Shown here: positions 15,912 to 26,039 of the stretch, in pieces | Numbering within the stretch: position 1 is the stretch's first letter | Layout of the letters: each line of letters starts with the position of its first letter | From: Pseudomonas sp. ANT_J12 | GTDB lineage: Bacteria; Pseudomonadota; Gammaproteobacteria; Pseudomonadales; Pseudomonadaceae | Assembly (NCBI RefSeq): GCF_008370045.1 | Contig: NZ_VOBN01000022.1 | Location: 26,662 to 90,661 of the forward strand | Direction of reading: 5' to 3' | DNA length: 64,000 nucleotides | Translations under genes and position numbers: made by a program | The notes under the pieces: model-generated | Database searches by the model: none | The model's input: the letters and a program-made list of their open reading frames with translations, nothing else | Told to the model about the DNA's origin: nothing

Positions 15912-17483
15912 ATGGAGGCGCGCAGAGAAACGCCGGTCGGCGACAGGCAAGATCCCCACGCAGCGCCAGGCGCCTGGATGGGCGCTCAACGATGGGTTCG
16001 CTGGGCCAAAGAACACTGGTTGTTGCCGATCATGGTGTTGGCGACGCTGGTGCGTTTCTACGACCTGACGGCCGCCGCGATCTGGGGCGACGAAGGTTCC
16101 AGCCTGCTGCTGAGTCAGAATTCGTTCAGCGACATCTGGGTCCATGCCGCCCACGACGTGCACCCACCGCTGTATTTCCTGCTGTTGCACGGCTGGATCG
16201 ACTGGTTCGGCGACGGCATTTTTTCGATCCGCACCCTGAGTGCATTGCCGGGGATCATCACGGTCGGGCTGGGCGTGTGGCTGGTGGATTTGCTCGCCAC
16301 CCGGCGCGCGGCGTTGCTGGCCGGGATCCTCCTGGCGCTGCTGCCCACGGCGGTGCGTTACAGCCAGGAAGTGCGCATGTACTCCCTGCTCGGCCTGCTC
16401 CTGATCGGCGCCACGATTGCGCTGGTTTACTGGGTACGGCAGCCCCGGCGTAACGGCTACCTGGTGGTCTATGCGCTGCTGATGGCGGCGGCGTTCTATA
16501 CCCACTATTTCACTGCGTTGTGCGTGATCGGCCACTGGCTGTGGCTGGCCGTGGTGCGTCTGCAACCAGGTTATCGCCTGCGGCATGTCCAGCGTCCGGC
16601 CTGGTGGTTGGCGAACCTGGCGATTGTATTGTTGTACCTGCCTTGGGTGCCCAACCTGATCGATCTGGTGCAGCACATGGACGCGCTCAAGGCCAACGGT
16701 GATGTCGGCTGGGAAGACCCGGTCACGCTGAGCTCGTTGCCGTCGATGATCTGGTTGTTTTTTACTCAGGACGATGGCGGAACGTTACCAATCTGGTTGT
16801 TCATCACCTTGCCGCTGGCGTTGCTGGCGGTGATTGGCGTGGCGCTGGCACGGGATCGCAGCGTTTTCCGTGGCAGCGTGCTGTTGGCACTTTTCGGCGT
16901 GCTGCCGGTTCTGCTGGTCTTCGCGGTGTCGTTCATCTCGCCGGTGTTCATTGAGCGTTATTTGACCGCTTATGCGTTGGGCTTGCCGATGCTGGTGGCA
17001 CTGGCGGTTGATCGCCTGTACGCCCACTTCCGGGTGCTGGCCCTGGCTATTCTGGTGTTGTTCATCGGCGTTGAACTGGTGGGGGTGAAGAACAACGCTT
17101 CGGCCAATCCGGATGAACAATTCAGCGTCATGGTCGACTACGTCAATCAGCACTTCGCCCCCGGTGACCAAATCGTGACGGGCGACATGCTCTGGTATCT
17201 CGTTTACGTCTATTACAACCGCACCGAGGCCAAGCCGCTGCTGTATACGCCGCCCCAGGCCGATGGAGCATCGAGCCGGCCGAATGCCTATGGCTTCGGT
17301 ACATTGATGAGCAGCGATGTGTATGTAGACCGACTCGATGATGTGGTTAAAAACGGCGGGCGCGTCTGGTTGATTGGTTTGGCACAGATGCCGGATGAGT
17401 TTCCTTCATTGCCTGCCGGCTGGAAAAACCTGAGCGAGAAGCGGGTGGGCGATATCCGTGCGAGGTTGTTTGTGCGGCCGTGA
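15912..17483 (+). CDS. GT39/ArnT-like membrane glycosyltransferase
   Basis: About 523 residues with some ten membrane segments. The first periplasmic loop carries IWGDEGSSLLL (Asp-Glu about residues 60-61), the acidic pair expected for polyprenyl-phosphate-sugar transferases of the GT39/GT83 type, followed by DVHPPLYFLLLHGW. A soluble C-terminal domain starts near 410. ATG 15912 has an AGAGGAAG site in front; upstream codons in the frame add sequence without homology. It lies inside the export locus and may glycosylate the giant protein or a surface glycan in the periplasm. Confidence 0.85.
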   Translation: MEARRETPVGDRQDPHAAPGAWMGAQRWVRWAKEHWLLPIMVLATLVRFYDLTAAAIWGDEGSSLLLSQNSFSDIWVHAAHDVHPPLYFLLLHGWIDWFGDGIFSIRTLSALPGIITVGLGVWLVDLLATRRAALLAGILLALLPTAVRYSQEVRMYSLLGLLLIGATIALVYWVRQPRRNGYLVVYALLMAAAFYTHYFTALCVIGHWLWLAVVRLQPGYRLRHVQRPAWWLANLAIVLLYLPWVPNLIDLVQHMDALKANGDVGWEDPVTLSSLPSMIWLFFTQDDGGTLPIWLFITLPLALLAVIGVALARDRSVFRGSVLLALFGVLPVLLVFAVSFISPVFIERYLTAYALGLPMLVALAVDRLYAHFRVLALAILVLFIGVELVGVKNNASANPDEQFSVMVDYVNQHFAPGDQIVTGDMLWYLVYVYYNRTEAKPLLYTPPQADGASSRPNAYGFGTLMSSDVYVDRLDDVVKNGGRVWLIGLAQMPDEFPSLPAGWKNLSEKRVGDIRARLFVRP

Positions 17484-17780
17484 GGGGCATAGTGAAACCG
17501 CTGGTTGGCGGGTTGTGCATGCGCCTCGGTAATCACGACGCCAGTCTCTGGACCAAGCTTTGATTCAACCCGTCGCTACAAAGTAAAGCCGCATGCCAAC
17601 ACAACCTACGAATCGAACCAGCATTACCGTTTGTCGGCCTCTTGAAAATCGCTTAAACGTTTCACCTGAAAAACAGTGACATTCACCGCAGTTTCCCGCC
17701 CGTTCAGCGCCAATTTGATATCAAAACACCACTAGTCGAAACCCCAGCCATAGACTACGCTTTGCCCTACAAATGGACTT
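17484..17780. other. 297-base gap, no clear feature
   Basis: A lower-GC non-coding stretch between the glycosyltransferase and first sulfotransferase genes. It probably contains the promoter for the sulfotransferase and surface-protein genes, but no -35/-10 pair stands out. I see no tRNA, repeat or strong hairpin. Confidence 0.4.
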
Positions 17781-18635
17781 ATGACTAGGGTGAAGGGATT
17801 GCAGCAGTTCCACTTTATCTCCGGCTTGCCGCGCTCAGGCTCCACCCTGCTTTCTGCAATTCTTTTGCAGAACCCGCGTTTTCACGCCGGTATGACCAGC
17901 CCGGTCGGTTCTCTCTTCAGTAGTGTCCTTGATCAATGCAGCGCCGGCAGTGAGTTTGGCGCGGTAATCGATACCGACCTGCGCCGCCGTTTGCTTCGCG
18001 GGTTGTTCGACTCTTTCTATGCCGACAAGGCCGACAAACCGGTGGTGTTCGACACCAACCGGCTCTGGAGTTCGCGTCTGCCGGCCATCAACGACCTGTT
18101 CCCCAAAGCCAAGGTGATTGCCTGTGTGCGCAATGTCGCCTGGGTGATGGACAGCCTCGAGCGCATTTACCGCGCCAATCCTTATGAAAACACCAAGCTG
18201 TTTGTCGACGCCGCTGAGCGCAACACCGTTTACAGCCGTTGCGAAACCCTGGCCCAGCGCAATCGTTTGGTGGGTTTTGCCTGGGCGGCGCTCAAGGAAG
18301 CGTATTACGGCGAACAGGCCGATTCGTTGCTGCTGGTCGATTACGACCTGCTGACCCAGGCCCCGGAGCGAGTGCTGCGGCTGGTCTACGACTTTATCGA
18401 CGAGCCGTGGTTTGAGCACGACTTCAACAACCTGGCGTATGACGCGCCGGAGTTCGATCAAGGTCTTGGGGTCGCGGGCCTGCACAAGGTCAAACCCAAG
18501 GTTGAACTGCAAACCCGACGCACCGTCCTGCCGCCGGATTTGTTCAAACAATACGCAGAGTTGTCCTTTTGGCTCGATGGCTCAGCCAGCGCCGCCAATG
18601 TCATTCGTATGAAAGCCGACGCCGCGATCAGTTGA
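17781..18635 (+). CDS. Sulfotransferase family protein (first of two)
   Basis: 284 residues. The 5'-phosphosulfate-binding loop SGLPRSGSTLL is at about residues 14-24 and the 3'-phosphate region is around ACVRNVAWVMDSLERIYR (about 112-130). WAALKEAYYGEQADSLLLVD follows, as in family members. It should transfer sulfate from PAPS to a hydroxyl group. It lies 51 bases before the giant surface-protein gene, and a CysC-like kinase and second sulfotransferase lie downstream, so the surface protein or its glycan is the natural candidate acceptor. The start lacks a strong ribosome site; GTG 17790 is an alternative. Confidence 0.8.
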   Translation: MTRVKGLQQFHFISGLPRSGSTLLSAILLQNPRFHAGMTSPVGSLFSSVLDQCSAGSEFGAVIDTDLRRRLLRGLFDSFYADKADKPVVFDTNRLWSSRLPAINDLFPKAKVIACVRNVAWVMDSLERIYRANPYENTKLFVDAAERNTVYSRCETLAQRNRLVGFAWAALKEAYYGEQADSLLLVDYDLLTQAPERVLRLVYDFIDEPWFEHDFNNLAYDAPEFDQGLGVAGLHKVKPKVELQTRRTVLPPDLFKQYAELSFWLDGSASAANVIRMKADAAIS

Positions 18636-18686
18636 TCGCGGCGTTTTCAATGATGCCTCAAGAAAGTTCGAGTTCGGGTGAGCAGC

Positions 18687-21600
18687 ATGTGGTGGAGCAA
18701 AGGCAAGTCACGGGTTACCGAAGGCGCACGGGCACTGGCTGCCCCCATGATCATTTCGCTGGAACCGCGCATGCTGTTCGACGGCGCGGTGGCAGCCACG
18801 GTGGCCGATGCCGCCCAGCCTGACAGCCATCCGACCGCCGACGCCGCCAAAGCGCCGACTGCCGATCACCCGGTCGCCAGCAAGGACACCCACGGCCAAG
18901 CCGATGCGACACCTGCGCCGGCCGCCACGCCGGTTGCGGTGCCAGGGCAGACGGTGGTGTTCGTCGATTCGCGGGTCAAAGACTCGGACAGCCTGCTCAA
19001 AGGCGTCGCTCCCGGCACCCAGGTGGTGCAACTCGACGGCAGCAAGGACGGCTTGCAACAGATCGCCGATTACCTCGGCAGCCACCAAGGCATCAGCACG
19101 GTAGAAATCATTGCCCACGGCAACGCCGGGGATCTGTGGCTGGGCAGCACTTACCTGTCCGCCGATAACGTCGGCGAGCGCAGCGCGGTACTCGGGCAAA
19201 TCGGCAAGGACATGAACGTCGGTGGCGACATCCTGATCTACGGTTGCTACACCGCCGAAGGTGATCGTGGCCTGAGTTTCGTCGGCTCGATTGCCAGCAT
19301 GACCGGCCGCGATGTTGCCGCGTCCACCAACCGCACCGGTGTGGGCGGCGACTGGAACCTGGAAATCGCAACCGGCAGCATCGAAAGCGTCAACGTGCTC
19401 TCGACCCAGTCCATGAGCGCCTACCAATGGGGCCTGGCGACCTGGACCGCGACCAACAACCTGGACAGCGGCGACAGTGCGTCCCTGCGCGGCCGACTGG
19501 CGCTGGCACAGAACGGCGACATCGTCACGTTCAGCGCCAGCATGACCGTCAACCTGAACACCGAATTGCTGATCAATAAGAACGTCACCATCGACGGCGA
19601 CCTGAACAACGACGGCGTGGCGGACGTGACCCTCAGCGGTCAATACAAAACCCGTGTCATCGAAGTCGCGTCTGGCAGCACCGTGATACTCGACGGCTTG
19701 ACCATCACCAAAGGCCTGGCGGCCGGCAATGGCGCCAACAGTGGTTTCACCGCTGCTGACGCCTTGGGCGGCGGGATTTCGAATGCCGGTAACCTGACCC
19801 TGAAAAACGTCACCGTGACGGCCAACGCGGCGTCCGGGGGCGGTGGCGGCGGTGGCGTGACGCCGATTTACGGCGGTGGTAGCGGTGGTGGTGGCGGCGG
19901 CGTTGGCGGAGCAGGCGGCGGTGCCGGCGGCAACACCACGGCACAGGGCCGGCCAACGTATTTCGGGACCGTGGGTGGTTCCGGTGCGGGCGGTATCGGC
20001 GGCAGTTATGACTCGATTCATCTCGGTGGTCGTGGCGGTGCCGTCAACGGTACCGGCGGTGCTGGCGGCACTTCCGGCACATCGGGCTACAGCGTTGGCG
20101 GCCATGGCGGTTCAGCCACCAACGGCACCATTACGGTCGGTGGCGGCGGTGGCGGCTCCGGTTGGGACAGGGTCGGCGGTATCGGCGGTTCAGCTGCGGG
20201 CGGCGTCTACAACTCCGGCACCTTGACCGTGATTGGCACCTCGCACATCACCGGCAACATCGCGGCCGGTGGCGGCGGTGGTGGTGGCGGCGGGATCGCC
20301 GGTGACGGCGGTAGCGCTGATCCCGGCGGTGCGGCCGGCCAAGGCATCGGCGGGATCTGGAACAAGGGCACGCTGATCATGACGGCGGCCAACTTCACGG
20401 CCCTGAGCGGCAACGTCGGCGGCAGTGGCTCCGGCGGTGGTGCATCGGGCGGCGGCGCTGCGGGCAGCACGCCCTCGAACGTGACCAACCTGCGCAACGA
20501 CGGCACCCTGATCAACAATTACATCGAGCCGCCCACCGCGACCATCGTCGTGGCCGACCCGACCTTAAGCATCGGCGAAACCTCCCTGGTGACCATCACC
20601 TTCAGCACCGCCGTGACCGGTTTCACCAACGCCGACCTGACCATCCCCAACGGGACGCTGAGCGCGGTGAGCAGCAGCGATGGCGGCGTGACCTGGACCG
20701 CGACGTTCACCCCGAGCGCATCGATCACCGACACCACCAACGTCATCACCCTGGACAACACCGGGGTGCAGAGCGTCAGTGGCAGTGTCGTGGGCATCGG
20801 CACCAGCGATTCCAACAATTACGTGGTCGATACCGTGCGGCCGACCGCGACCATCGTGGTCGCGGACAACGCGCTGACCGCCGGCGAAACCTCGCAAGTC
20901 ACCATCACCTTCAGCGAAGCCGTGACCGGTTTCACCAACGCCGACCTGACCATCGCCAACGGCACGTTGAGCGCCGTGAGCAGCAGCGACGGCGGCGTCA
21001 CCTGGACGGGCACGTTCACCCCGAGCGCCAGCATCAACGACACCACCAACGTCATTACCCTGGACAACACCGGGGTCAGCGACACGGCGGGCAACGCGGG
21101 CATCGGCAGCACCAACTCGAACAACTACACCGTGGATACCGTGCGCCCGAGCGCGACCATCGTCGTCGCCGACACCGCACTGGCCATCGGCGAAACCTCG
21201 CTGGTGACCATCACTTTCAACGAAGCGGTGACCGGTTTCACCACCGCCGACCTGACCGTGGCCAACGGCACCGTCAGTGGACTGAGCACCAGCGACGGCG
21301 GTATCACCTGGACCGCTACGCTGACCCCAACCAACTCGATAACCGACACCACTAACCTCGTCACCCTGGATAACACCGGGGTCAGCAGCCTGTCGGGCAA
21401 CGCCGGCACGGGCACCACCAACTCCAACAACTACGGGGTTGATACCGTGCGGCCGACCGCCACCATCGTGGTCGCCACCTCCAGCCTCGCTATCGGCCAG
21501 ACCTCGTTGGTGACCATCACCTTTTCCGAGGCAGTCAGCGGTTTCACCAACGCGGATCTGACCATTGCCAACGGCACGCTCACGGCGGTCAGCAGCAGCG

Positions 21601-24600
21601 ACGGCGGCATTACCTGGACCGGCACGCTGACCCCGACCGCTTCGATCAACGACACCACCAACGTCGTGACCCTGGACAAAACCGGAGTCAGCGATCTGTC
21701 AGGCAACGCCGGCACGGGAACCACCAACTCCAACAACTACGTAATCGACACGGTTCGACCTACAGCGACCATCGTGGTCGCAAGCACCACGTTGGCCATC
21801 GGCCAGACGTCGCTGGTGACCATCACCTTCAGCGAGGCGGTCAGCGGTTTCACCAACGCCGACCTGACCATCGCCAACGGCACGTTGAGCGCCGTGAGCA
21901 GCAGCGACGACGGCGTCACCTGGACGGGCACGTTCACCCCGAGCGCCAGCATCAACGACACCACCAACGTCATCACCCTGGACAACACCGGGGTCAATGA
22001 CTCGGCAGGCAATGCCGGCACGGGCAGCACCAACTCCAACAACTATGTCATCGACACGGTCCGACCTACGGCGACCATCGTCCTGGCCGACACGACCCTG
22101 AGTGCCGGCGAAACCTCGCTGGTGACCATCACCTTCAGCGAGGCGGTCACCGGTTTCACCAACGCCGACCTGACCATCGCCAACGGCACGTTGAGCGCTG
22201 TCAGCAGCAGCGATGGCGGCATCACCTGGACCGCGACCTTCACCCCGAGCGCGGGCGTCAACGATACGACCAATGTCATCACCCTGGCCAACGCCGGGGT
22301 GGCGGACCTGGCGGGTAATGCCGGCAGCGGCACCACCAACTCGGGCAACTACGTGGTCGACACCGTCGCGCCGAGCGCCACCATCGTGGTCGCCGACAAC
22401 GCCCTGAAAATCGGCGAAACCTCGTTGGTGACCATCACCTTCAGCGAAGCGGTCAGTGGTTTCACCAACGCCGACCTGACCATCGCCAACGGTACGTTGA
22501 GCGCCGTGAGCAGCAGCGACGGCGGCGTGACCTGGACGGCGACTTTCACCCCGACCAGCGCGATCACCGACGCGACCAACCTGATCACCCTGGACAATAC
22601 CGGCGTACAAGGCGTTTCCTCCGGCAACGTCGGCGTGGGTTCCAGCAATTCGAACAACTACGCCATCGACACCGTGCGGCCAACGGCTACCGTCGTGCTC
22701 GCGGATACCGCGCTGAAAATCGGCGACACCTCCGTGGTCACGATCACCTTCAGTGAAGCGGTCAGCGGTTTCACCAACGCCGACCTGACGATTACCAACG
22801 GCACGTTGTCGGCGGTCAGCAGCAGCGACGGCGGCATCACCTGGACGGCGACCTTCACCCCGACCAGCGCCATCACCGACGCGACCAACCTGATCACCCT
22901 CGACAACACCGGGGTTCAGGATCTGGCGGGCAATGCTGGCAGCGGCACCACCGATTCCAACAACTACGCCATCGACACGGTCCGCCCGACGGCGACCATC
23001 GTCCTGGCCGACACCGCCCTGAGCGCTGGTGAAACCTCGTTGGTGACGATCACCTTCTCTGAGGCCGTGACCGGTTTCACCAATGCCGACCTGGCGATTG
23101 CCAACGGCACGTTGAGCGCCGTGAGCAGCAGCGACGGCGGCCTCACCTGGACCGCGACCTTCACGCCGAGCGTTGGCGTGAATGACGCGACCAACGTCAT
23201 CACCCTGGCCAATACCGGTGTGGCTGACCTGGCCGGCAACGCGGGCGCAGGCGTCACCAACTCGGGCAACTACACCATCGACACCGTGCTGCCGACCGCC
23301 ACCATCGTGGTCGCCGACAACGCGCTGAACATCGGCGAAACCTCGTTGGTGACGATCACGTTCTCTGAGGCCGTGACCGGCTTCAGCAACGCCGACCTGA
23401 CGATTGCCAACGGCACACTTACGGGGGTGACCAGCAGCGATGGCGGCATTACCTGGACGGCGACGTTTACACCGACCAACGCCATCACCGACGCGACCAA
23501 CCTCATCACCCTGGACAACAGCGGCGTGCAAAACGCCTCGGGCAACGCCGGCAGCGGCGTCACCAACTCAAACAACTTTGCCATCGATACCCAGCGTCCC
23601 ACTGCGACCATCGTGGTCGCCGACGCGGCACTCGGCGTCGGTCAAACCAGCCTGGTGACCATCACCTTCAGCGAAGCCGTGACCGGTTTTACCAACGCCG
23701 ACCTGTTGATCGATAACGCGACCCTGAGCAACGTCAGCAGCAGCGACGGCGGCATTACCTGGACCGCGACCCTGTCACCGTTGGCTGGCATCACCGACAC
23801 CAGCAACATCATTCGCCTGGACAACACCGGCATTCAGGACCTGGCCGGCAACGCCGGTGCAGGCACCACCGATTCCAACAACTACGTGATCGACAGTCAG
23901 CGTCCGAGCGCCACAATCGTCATGGCTGATACCGACCTGCGGCCGGGCGAAACCTCGTTGGTGACCATCACCTTCAGCGAAGCCGTGACTGGTTTCGACA
24001 ACAGTGATTTGAGCGTCGCCAACGGTACGCTGAGCAACGTCAGCAGCAGTGACGGCGGCATCACCTGGACCGGGACCTTCACCCCGACCGTGGGCGTGAC
24101 CGATGCCACCAACCTCATCACGCTCAACAATGCCGGCATCAGCGACCTGGCCGGCAATGCCGGGACCGGTGTGACCAACTCAGCGAACTATGCGGTGGAC
24201 ACCGAGGTGCCGACGGCGACTATCGTGGTCGCCGACAACGCATTGAAAGTCGGGGAAACTTCAGGGGTGACCATTACGTTCAGCGAAGCGGTCAGCGGTT
24301 TCACTAACGCCGACCTCACCATCGCCAATGGCACCTTGAGCAACGTGACGTCGAGTGACGGCGGCATTACCTGGACCGCAACCTTCACCCCAACCGTCAA
24401 CGTGACCGACACCACCAACCTGATCAGCCTCGACAACACCGGCGTGACCAATGCCTCGGGCAACAGCGGCGTGGGCGTGACCGACTCCAACAACTACGCC
24501 ATCGACACCGCGCGGCCGACCTCGACCATTGTTGTGGCGGACAGTCGCCTGGGCATCGGCTCGACCACCACGGTGACCATCACCTTCAGCGAAGCAGTCT

Positions 24601-25997
24601 CGGGTTTCGACCTGTCGGACCTCAGCGTGGCCAATGGCACCCTGTCCAACCTGCTCAGCAGTGACGGCGGCACCACCTGGACCGCGACCCTGACGCCGAC
24701 GGCCAGCATCAACGACACCACCAACCTGATCATCCTCGACAACAGCAACGTGACGGACCTCGCCGGCAACACCGGCAGTACGATTGCGATCTCCAACAAC
24801 TACATCCTCGACGCCACCCGGCCAACCGCGACCATCTCGGTCGCCAACCCGAACCTGGGCATCGGCCAGAGCACGCTGGTGACCTTCACCTTCAGCGAAG
24901 CGGTGAGCAATTTCGACCTGTCGGACCTGAGCGTGACCAACGGCGAGTTGAGCAACCTGGCGAGCACCGATGGCGGCAAGACCTGGACCGCGACCTTCAA
25001 GCCAACCGCCGGCGTGACCGACCCGAGCAACTTCATCGCACTCGATACCAGCAACGTCACCGACCTGGCCGGCAACACCGGCACGGGCGTGGCGGTGTCC
25101 AACAACTACGCCATCGACAGTGAACGGCCGACCGCCACGGTGGTGGTGGCCAACCCGAACCTGGGCGTGGGCCAGACCTCGCTGGTGACGTTCAGCTTCA
25201 ACGAAGCGGTGAGCGGTTTCGACCTGTCCGACATCAGCGTGGCCAACGGCACCTTGTCCAACCTGGCGAGCAACGACGGCGGCAAAACCTGGACCGCGAC
25301 CCTGACGCCCACCAGCAACCTCAGCAACGCCAACAATGCGATCAGCCTTAACGTCGCGGGCGTGACCGATGGTTCGGGCAATGCCGGCAGCGGCACCAGC
25401 CAATCCAACGGCTATGCGATCAACACCGTGACCGCCCCGCCGACGACAGTCGTGGTGGTGCCGGCGGATCCGGAATTCCGCACCCCGGCACCGGTGATCG
25501 TCATCGATCAACCGCACCTGCCGCTGCAACCGGTGATCTTCGCCGCACCCACCGGCACGCTGGCCTCGCCACTGACCTTTGCGCCGTTGTTCGAAGATCG
25601 GGTGCTGGGCGACGGTATCCGGCCGCTGGGGGACATCTTCATCAACCGTGGCGCGCTGGCACCGAGCTTCATCGCTCAGGTCTTTGCCAGCAGCGACAGT
25701 GCCGGCGATGGCTCGGGGCACGGTTTCCTCGGGTTTGGCGGCGGCGATGGCGGGGTGTTCGGCACCAGCACGTTGTCGAGCCTGTTCCATCAGGACAGCG
25801 GCGCCGAGCGCGATTCGCTGAATTCATTCGGCAATCATTCGATCCGTAGCGGCGATGTTTCCCAGGGACTGCGTGGCGTATTTGGCGCGCCGAGCCTGAC
25901 CCAGCAATTACAAGAACTCAAAGACACCGAGCAGCGGCAGGTCAGCCTTCTGGCCGCAGCTTTGCAACAGGCCGGCATCAGCGAAATGCAGGCTTGA
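18687..25997 (+). CDS. Giant LEPR-XLL/DUF4347 surface protein with 16 Ig-like repeats
   Basis: About 2,436 residues. The N-terminus has the conserved LEPRMLFDGA box at residues 25-34. A DUF4347 domain follows at about 89-250 (VVFVDSRV, EIIAHGNAGDLWLG, ILIYGCYTAEGDRGLSFV). Then comes a beta-helix-like, Gly-rich region of about 255-610 beginning SLRGRLALAQNGDIVTF. Sixteen tandem ~102-residue Ig-like repeats span about 614-2,242, and a unique C-terminal ~190 residues ends QLQELKDTEQRQVSLL. There is no classical Sec signal and no RTX nonapeptides. It is followed by TolC. GTG 18678 is an alternative start. Likely an exported adhesin or biofilm matrix protein; function not shown. Confidence 0.88.
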   Translation: MWWSKGKSRVTEGARALAAPMIISLEPRMLFDGAVAATVADAAQPDSHPTADAAKAPTADHPVASKDTHGQADATPAPAATPVAVPGQTVVFVDSRVKDSDSLLKGVAPGTQVVQLDGSKDGLQQIADYLGSHQGISTVEIIAHGNAGDLWLGSTYLSADNVGERSAVLGQIGKDMNVGGDILIYGCYTAEGDRGLSFVGSIASMTGRDVAASTNRTGVGGDWNLEIATGSIESVNVLSTQSMSAYQWGLATWTATNNLDSGDSASLRGRLALAQNGDIVTFSASMTVNLNTELLINKNVTIDGDLNNDGVADVTLSGQYKTRVIEVASGSTVILDGLTITKGLAAGNGANSGFTAADALGGGISNAGNLTLKNVTVTANAASGGGGGGGVTPIYGGGSGGGGGGVGGAGGGAGGNTTAQGRPTYFGTVGGSGAGGIGGSYDSIHLGGRGGAVNGTGGAGGTSGTSGYSVGGHGGSATNGTITVGGGGGGSGWDRVGGIGGSAAGGVYNSGTLTVIGTSHITGNIAAGGGGGGGGGIAGDGGSADPGGAAGQGIGGIWNKGTLIMTAANFTALSGNVGGSGSGGGASGGGAAGSTPSNVTNLRNDGTLINNYIEPPTATIVVADPTLSIGETSLVTITFSTAVTGFTNADLTIPNGTLSAVSSSDGGVTWTATFTPSASITDTTNVITLDNTGVQSVSGSVVGIGTSDSNNYVVDTVRPTATIVVADNALTAGETSQVTITFSEAVTGFTNADLTIANGTLSAVSSSDGGVTWTGTFTPSASINDTTNVITLDNTGVSDTAGNAGIGSTNSNNYTVDTVRPSATIVVADTALAIGETSLVTITFNEAVTGFTTADLTVANGTVSGLSTSDGGITWTATLTPTNSITDTTNLVTLDNTGVSSLSGNAGTGTTNSNNYGVDTVRPTATIVVATSSLAIGQTSLVTITFSEAVSGFTNADLTIANGTLTAVSSSDGGITWTGTLTPTASINDTTNVVTLDKTGVSDLSGNAGTGTTNSNNYVIDTVRPTATIVVASTTLAIGQTSLVTITFSEAVSGFTNADLTIANGTLSAVSSSDDGVTWTGTFTPSASINDTTNVITLDNTGVNDSAGNAGTGSTNSNNYVIDTVRPTATIVLADTTLSAGETSLVTITFSEAVTGFTNADLTIANGTLSAVSSSDGGITWTATFTPSAGVNDTTNVITLANAGVADLAGNAGSGTTNSGNYVVDTVAPSATIVVADNALKIGETSLVTITFSEAVSGFTNADLTIANGTLSAVSSSDGGVTWTATFTPTSAITDATNLITLDNTGVQGVSSGNVGVGSSNSNNYAIDTVRPTATVVLADTALKIGDTSVVTITFSEAVSGFTNADLTITNGTLSAVSSSDGGITWTATFTPTSAITDATNLITLDNTGVQDLAGNAGSGTTDSNNYAIDTVRPTATIVLADTALSAGETSLVTITFSEAVTGFTNADLAIANGTLSAVSSSDGGLTWTATFTPSVGVNDATNVITLANTGVADLAGNAGAGVTNSGNYTIDTVLPTATIVVADNALNIGETSLVTITFSEAVTGFSNADLTIANGTLTGVTSSDGGITWTATFTPTNAITDATNLITLDNSGVQNASGNAGSGVTNSNNFAIDTQRPTATIVVADAALGVGQTSLVTITFSEAVTGFTNADLLIDNATLSNVSSSDGGITWTATLSPLAGITDTSNIIRLDNTGIQDLAGNAGAGTTDSNNYVIDSQRPSATIVMADTDLRPGETSLVTITFSEAVTGFDNSDLSVANGTLSNVSSSDGGITWTGTFTPTVGVTDATNLITLNNAGISDLAGNAGTGVTNSANYAVDTEVPTATIVVADNALKVGETSGVTITFSEAVSGFTNADLTIANGTLSNVTSSDGGITWTATFTPTVNVTDTTNLISLDNTGVTNASGNSGVGVTDSNNYAIDTARPTSTIVVADSRLGIGSTTTVTITFSEAVSGFDLSDLSVANGTLSNLLSSDGGTTWTATLTPTASINDTTNLIILDNSNVTDLAGNTGSTIAISNNYILDATRPTATISVANPNLGIGQSTLVTFTFSEAVSNFDLSDLSVTNGELSNLASTDGGKTWTATFKPTAGVTDPSNFIALDTSNVTDLAGNTGTGVAVSNNYAIDSERPTATVVVANPNLGVGQTSLVTFSFNEAVSGFDLSDISVANGTLSNLASNDGGKTWTATLTPTSNLSNANNAISLNVAGVTDGSGNAGSGTSQSNGYAINTVTAPPTTVVVVPADPEFRTPAPVIVIDQPHLPLQPVIFAAPTGTLASPLTFAPLFEDRVLGDGIRPLGDIFINRGALAPSFIAQVFASSDSAGDGSGHGFLGFGGGDGGVFGTSTLSSLFHQDSGAERDSLNSFGNHSIRSGDVSQGLRGVFGAPSLTQQLQELKDTEQRQVSLLAAALQQAGISEMQA
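20519..25415 (+). repeat. 16 tandem coding repeats of about 306 bp
   Basis: Each unit encodes one Ig-like domain beginning PTATIVVAD-like and ending SNNY.IDT-like. The period is 306 bp almost throughout, with one 309-bp unit near 22349-22657. Units 1-13 are very similar at DNA level, including GTGAGCAGCAGCGACGGCGG-like segments. The last three (from about 24500) have diverged, with FDLSDLSV replacing FTNADLTI. The high identity favours recombination that changes repeat number. Confidence 0.9.
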
Positions 25998-26039
25998 ACA
26001 CACACCTAATACAGTGCGGCACCTAGGGGCGATCCAGGG

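Noticed and set aside
21699..23531. 610-codon and other long antisense frames under the Ig-like repeats
   Set aside because: They repeat with the 306-bp period of the sense gene and are low-complexity; they exist only because the sense codons avoid stops in that frame.
20519..25415. CRISPR-like or satellite interpretation of the 306-bp repeats
   Set aside because: The repeats are in frame, encode Ig-like domains and lack spacer structure.
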